NCBI GenBank assembly: GCA_900708905.1
Contig: CAADRB010000002.1
Location: forward strand, 1,321,841 to 1,385,840
DNA length: 64,000 nt
Source of the DNA: Hymenolepis diminuta
Taxonomy: Eukaryota; Platyhelminthes; Cestoda; Cyclophyllidea; Hymenolepididae
Reading direction: 5' to 3'
The position numbers and the translations under genes are program-made. Positions within the stretch are counted from its first letter, which is position 1, and the number at the start of each line of letters is the position of its first letter. This document shows, piece by piece, positions 61,756 to 64,000 of this stretch. A model generated the notes under the pieces. That model saw only the letters and a list, made by a program, of their open reading frames with translations, had not been told where the DNA came from and made no database searches.

Positions 61756-62310
61756 TATCAGACAAATGCCTCAATTGATAACATATCTTAAGATTCAAAC
61801 TCGTCATCGTGACATCATAAAATATTCACCTTTTGTCCGGACGACCGATTGCCTACAACTGTACATGGTCATGATACAAGTTATACTTTAACGAAAGTAT
61901 AATGTATGCGATATCAGACACGAAAAACATCGTCAGTCTGTCCTAAGAGTTCATAACATACCTCAGGTAGTCTAAAATGAAAAACAGGTTTGTGAGTACT
62001 TATCAGACAAATGCCTCAATTGACAACATATCTTAAGATTCAAACTCGTCATCGTGTCATCATTGAATACTCACCATAAAATATGTATCGACTACTTGCG
62101 TCTCTCCCATATAACTAAAATAAACTGTTAACGAAAATACAAAAGGAAAAAAATCACACGGAAAACATCACCCATTTTTACTGCTTACCTTACTGGTCTC
62201 AGGAGGAATCTGTAACAAAATGTACGACTAATGAGATATCAGACAAATGCCTCATTTAATAACATCTCAAACGATTCAAACTCGTCATCGTCTCATCACA
62301 AAATAATAAC
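61756..62310 (+). repeat. Tandem repeat, three copies, period about 240 bp
   Basis: Copies start at 61756, 62001 and 62237 (periods 245 and 236). Each opens with TATCAGACAAATGCCTCA and carries GATTCAAACTCGTCATCG. The remainder of the unit is more diverged but still matches in places (TTAACGAAA, ACGGAAAACATC / ACGAAAAACATC). Copy 1 has a perfect 9-bp hairpin at 61881-61902. The third copy is the most diverged and runs out near 62310. Confidence 0.85.
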
Positions 62311-64000
62311 GCACCGCAAGCAAAAAAACCGCATGAATGACATGCCATTCCCAGCCGTTTGATCAAGAAGACATGAAACGATTAAAACGATTTAAATATA
62401 CTTCCGTTAATATTATTTATTTTTCTTTCATATCTAGTAAAAAGTTTTATGTAATTTTTTCTCGAAGGATTATTAAGGGCCCCAAATATAAAAGTTTTAT
62501 TTACACTGACGGTGTCTTGAATCTTATTTGTACGAATATAAAAGGCAAAAACTTATGACCATTCCCAAATTATTTTTATAAATAGTTAAATCAAATTAAA
62601 AATCAAAATGAGAAATTTGAACCTCTGTGTCGAATGCGATCTAGTTCTCAAATTAAATACATGAGATCTCCCAATTCAGCAAAATCGCCCAGGTTTGTGA
62701 TGAAAGTACAGGATTGGCCTTGTGAGATATCTTCAGTAAGCAGTCTCGAGACTTTTAATATAAACAGTTATATGCATGTTATTTATTGTCGGGTAAAACA
62801 TATTTCAAATACTTGCAGCAATATCATCAATGTAATTTCTCAAGGCACAATAATGCGGATGTTAAGCACCTAAGTCAACACGAATTATCAGAAATCAGAG
62901 TTTAATCTAACACCCGGATTTATTAACACATACGAATTTGAGTGATTCCTTCTAAAAACACAAGATAGATAACGACCAAATAACAAGACATGGTAGTCAC
63001 TGAATATTATTTATTCGGACTGATTGCCAAATATTATCACAAGCATCTGAAACATTGGTACATTGTGCTTTCTATCCATTTTCTATTGCATGTCAGAAAT
63101 GAGTAGGTTGTCAAGTTAAGGGTATTGGCATGATCAAACAGGTATATCATTGTAAGAGTCCACGTTACTTCCAACTGGTTTTATTAGTTAGATGTATGAC
63201 TGAGAGGGGGGGGGGATACCAGGAATAATCTCACCAAATTTTGATCTGTAATTTCTGAATTCTCTTCACCACGGACGTGTCATTCATTTTACTGTCTAGC
63301 TCGTGTTCTAATGTAGTGCTTCTGAATCCCCTAAATCACACAGTTTTCAATCATTATCCAAGATCACAAAGTCTGTCGCATGATAAAATGTAAGTATTTC
63401 TTCCTGCATGGATTCTAATATTTGATATCTAGTCTAATAATGTAGTCCTTTGGATCATGCTGCCTAAAACCCGGTTGATGTCCTTGCACTCACCCTTACA
63501 AATTTCAATATCCACAATAAAGAGTTTAAAAGCATTACAAATTTGTCTCTCTTTTGGAAGGAAATTTTAAACGAATTACCAATTTTAAAACCCAATATGG
63601 AAAAAGATGTAACTGATTGTAAGTCGACTAAACAAGGACCAAATCTATAAAATTATTATTCTGCCTGGGAATTCTGGCAAGTTGTCTCTAAGTTGCCCAT
63701 CATTCACATCAATATACGGACGCACACCGCTCTAACAGCTTGACAATTATTCGGAACAAAATTTTGTCAGTCTAGCGACGTTTAGGTCTCCAAATATCAA
63801 TAATATGAAAACGGCATTTTCATTCAAATATGGTCTTTGTCTAATCAATAAAGTGTTTTAGAGCAACTGCAGTTCTGCATCATCTCACACTCCAGGTGTG
63901 TGTCAACTACAGTCTAGCGATACATAGTGGACAGATTAATCATAGACAGTCTAGTATTATAAATAATGCAGAAAAGCCACGTTTTAATAATGTAACAATC
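62311..64000. other. Non-coding right edge
   Basis: AT-rich, with a 10-G run at 63206-63215. No gene, RNA or transposon recognised. Confidence 0.55.

Overview
The window is AT-rich animal DNA dominated by one large gene, a canonical ankyrin (the family of human ANK1/2/3 and C. elegans unc-44). It runs left to right and enters from beyond the left edge. I could trace 25 consecutive coding exons (4684-56394). They keep frame at every junction and encode the last 1,694 residues: ankyrin repeats equivalent to numbers 7-24 of the usual 24, a charged linker, the ZU5-ZU5-UPA supermodule, a death domain and an acidic, His/Pro-rich tail. The first six repeats and the start codon lie outside the window. 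The mixture of very short introns (one of 36 nt, nine of 65-91 nt) with introns of 5-11 kb, and a LINE whose C-terminus carries C2H2 fingers, suggest a flatworm, probably parasitic (tapeworm or fluke type). That placement is inference.

Layout: 186-1442 is a dead mariner transposon with both terminal inverted repeats. 4684-18616 holds ten repeat exons, eight of them packed into 16997-18616. 23741-37966 holds the last repeat and the linker, separated by long introns. 39530-54766 encodes ZU5-A, ZU5-B, UPA and the death domain. 55675-56394 encodes the tail and stop. About 57060-60250 is a decayed LINE in the same orientation, with a rearranged endonuclease, the RT catalytic core deleted, and a C2H2 tail. 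60260-64000 is non-coding apart from a three-copy tandem repeat of about 240 bp.

The most interesting signal is inside the ankyrin introns. Two short ATG-initiated ORFs (30608-30689 and 40553-40653) each follow a cluster of three CCAAT boxes, each has an in-frame stop just upstream, and each ends in a GT donor whose phase matches the next ankyrin exon exactly. They look like internal alternative first exons. They would make repeat-less ankyrins: one starts in the linker, the other directly at the spectrin-binding ZU5-A domain. Other intronic structure includes a hairpin-rich block (14744-14943), a decayed tRNA-Lys-like element (44242-44316), a diverged tandem duplication of about 1.1 kb (45920-47805) and a low-copy dispersed repeat.
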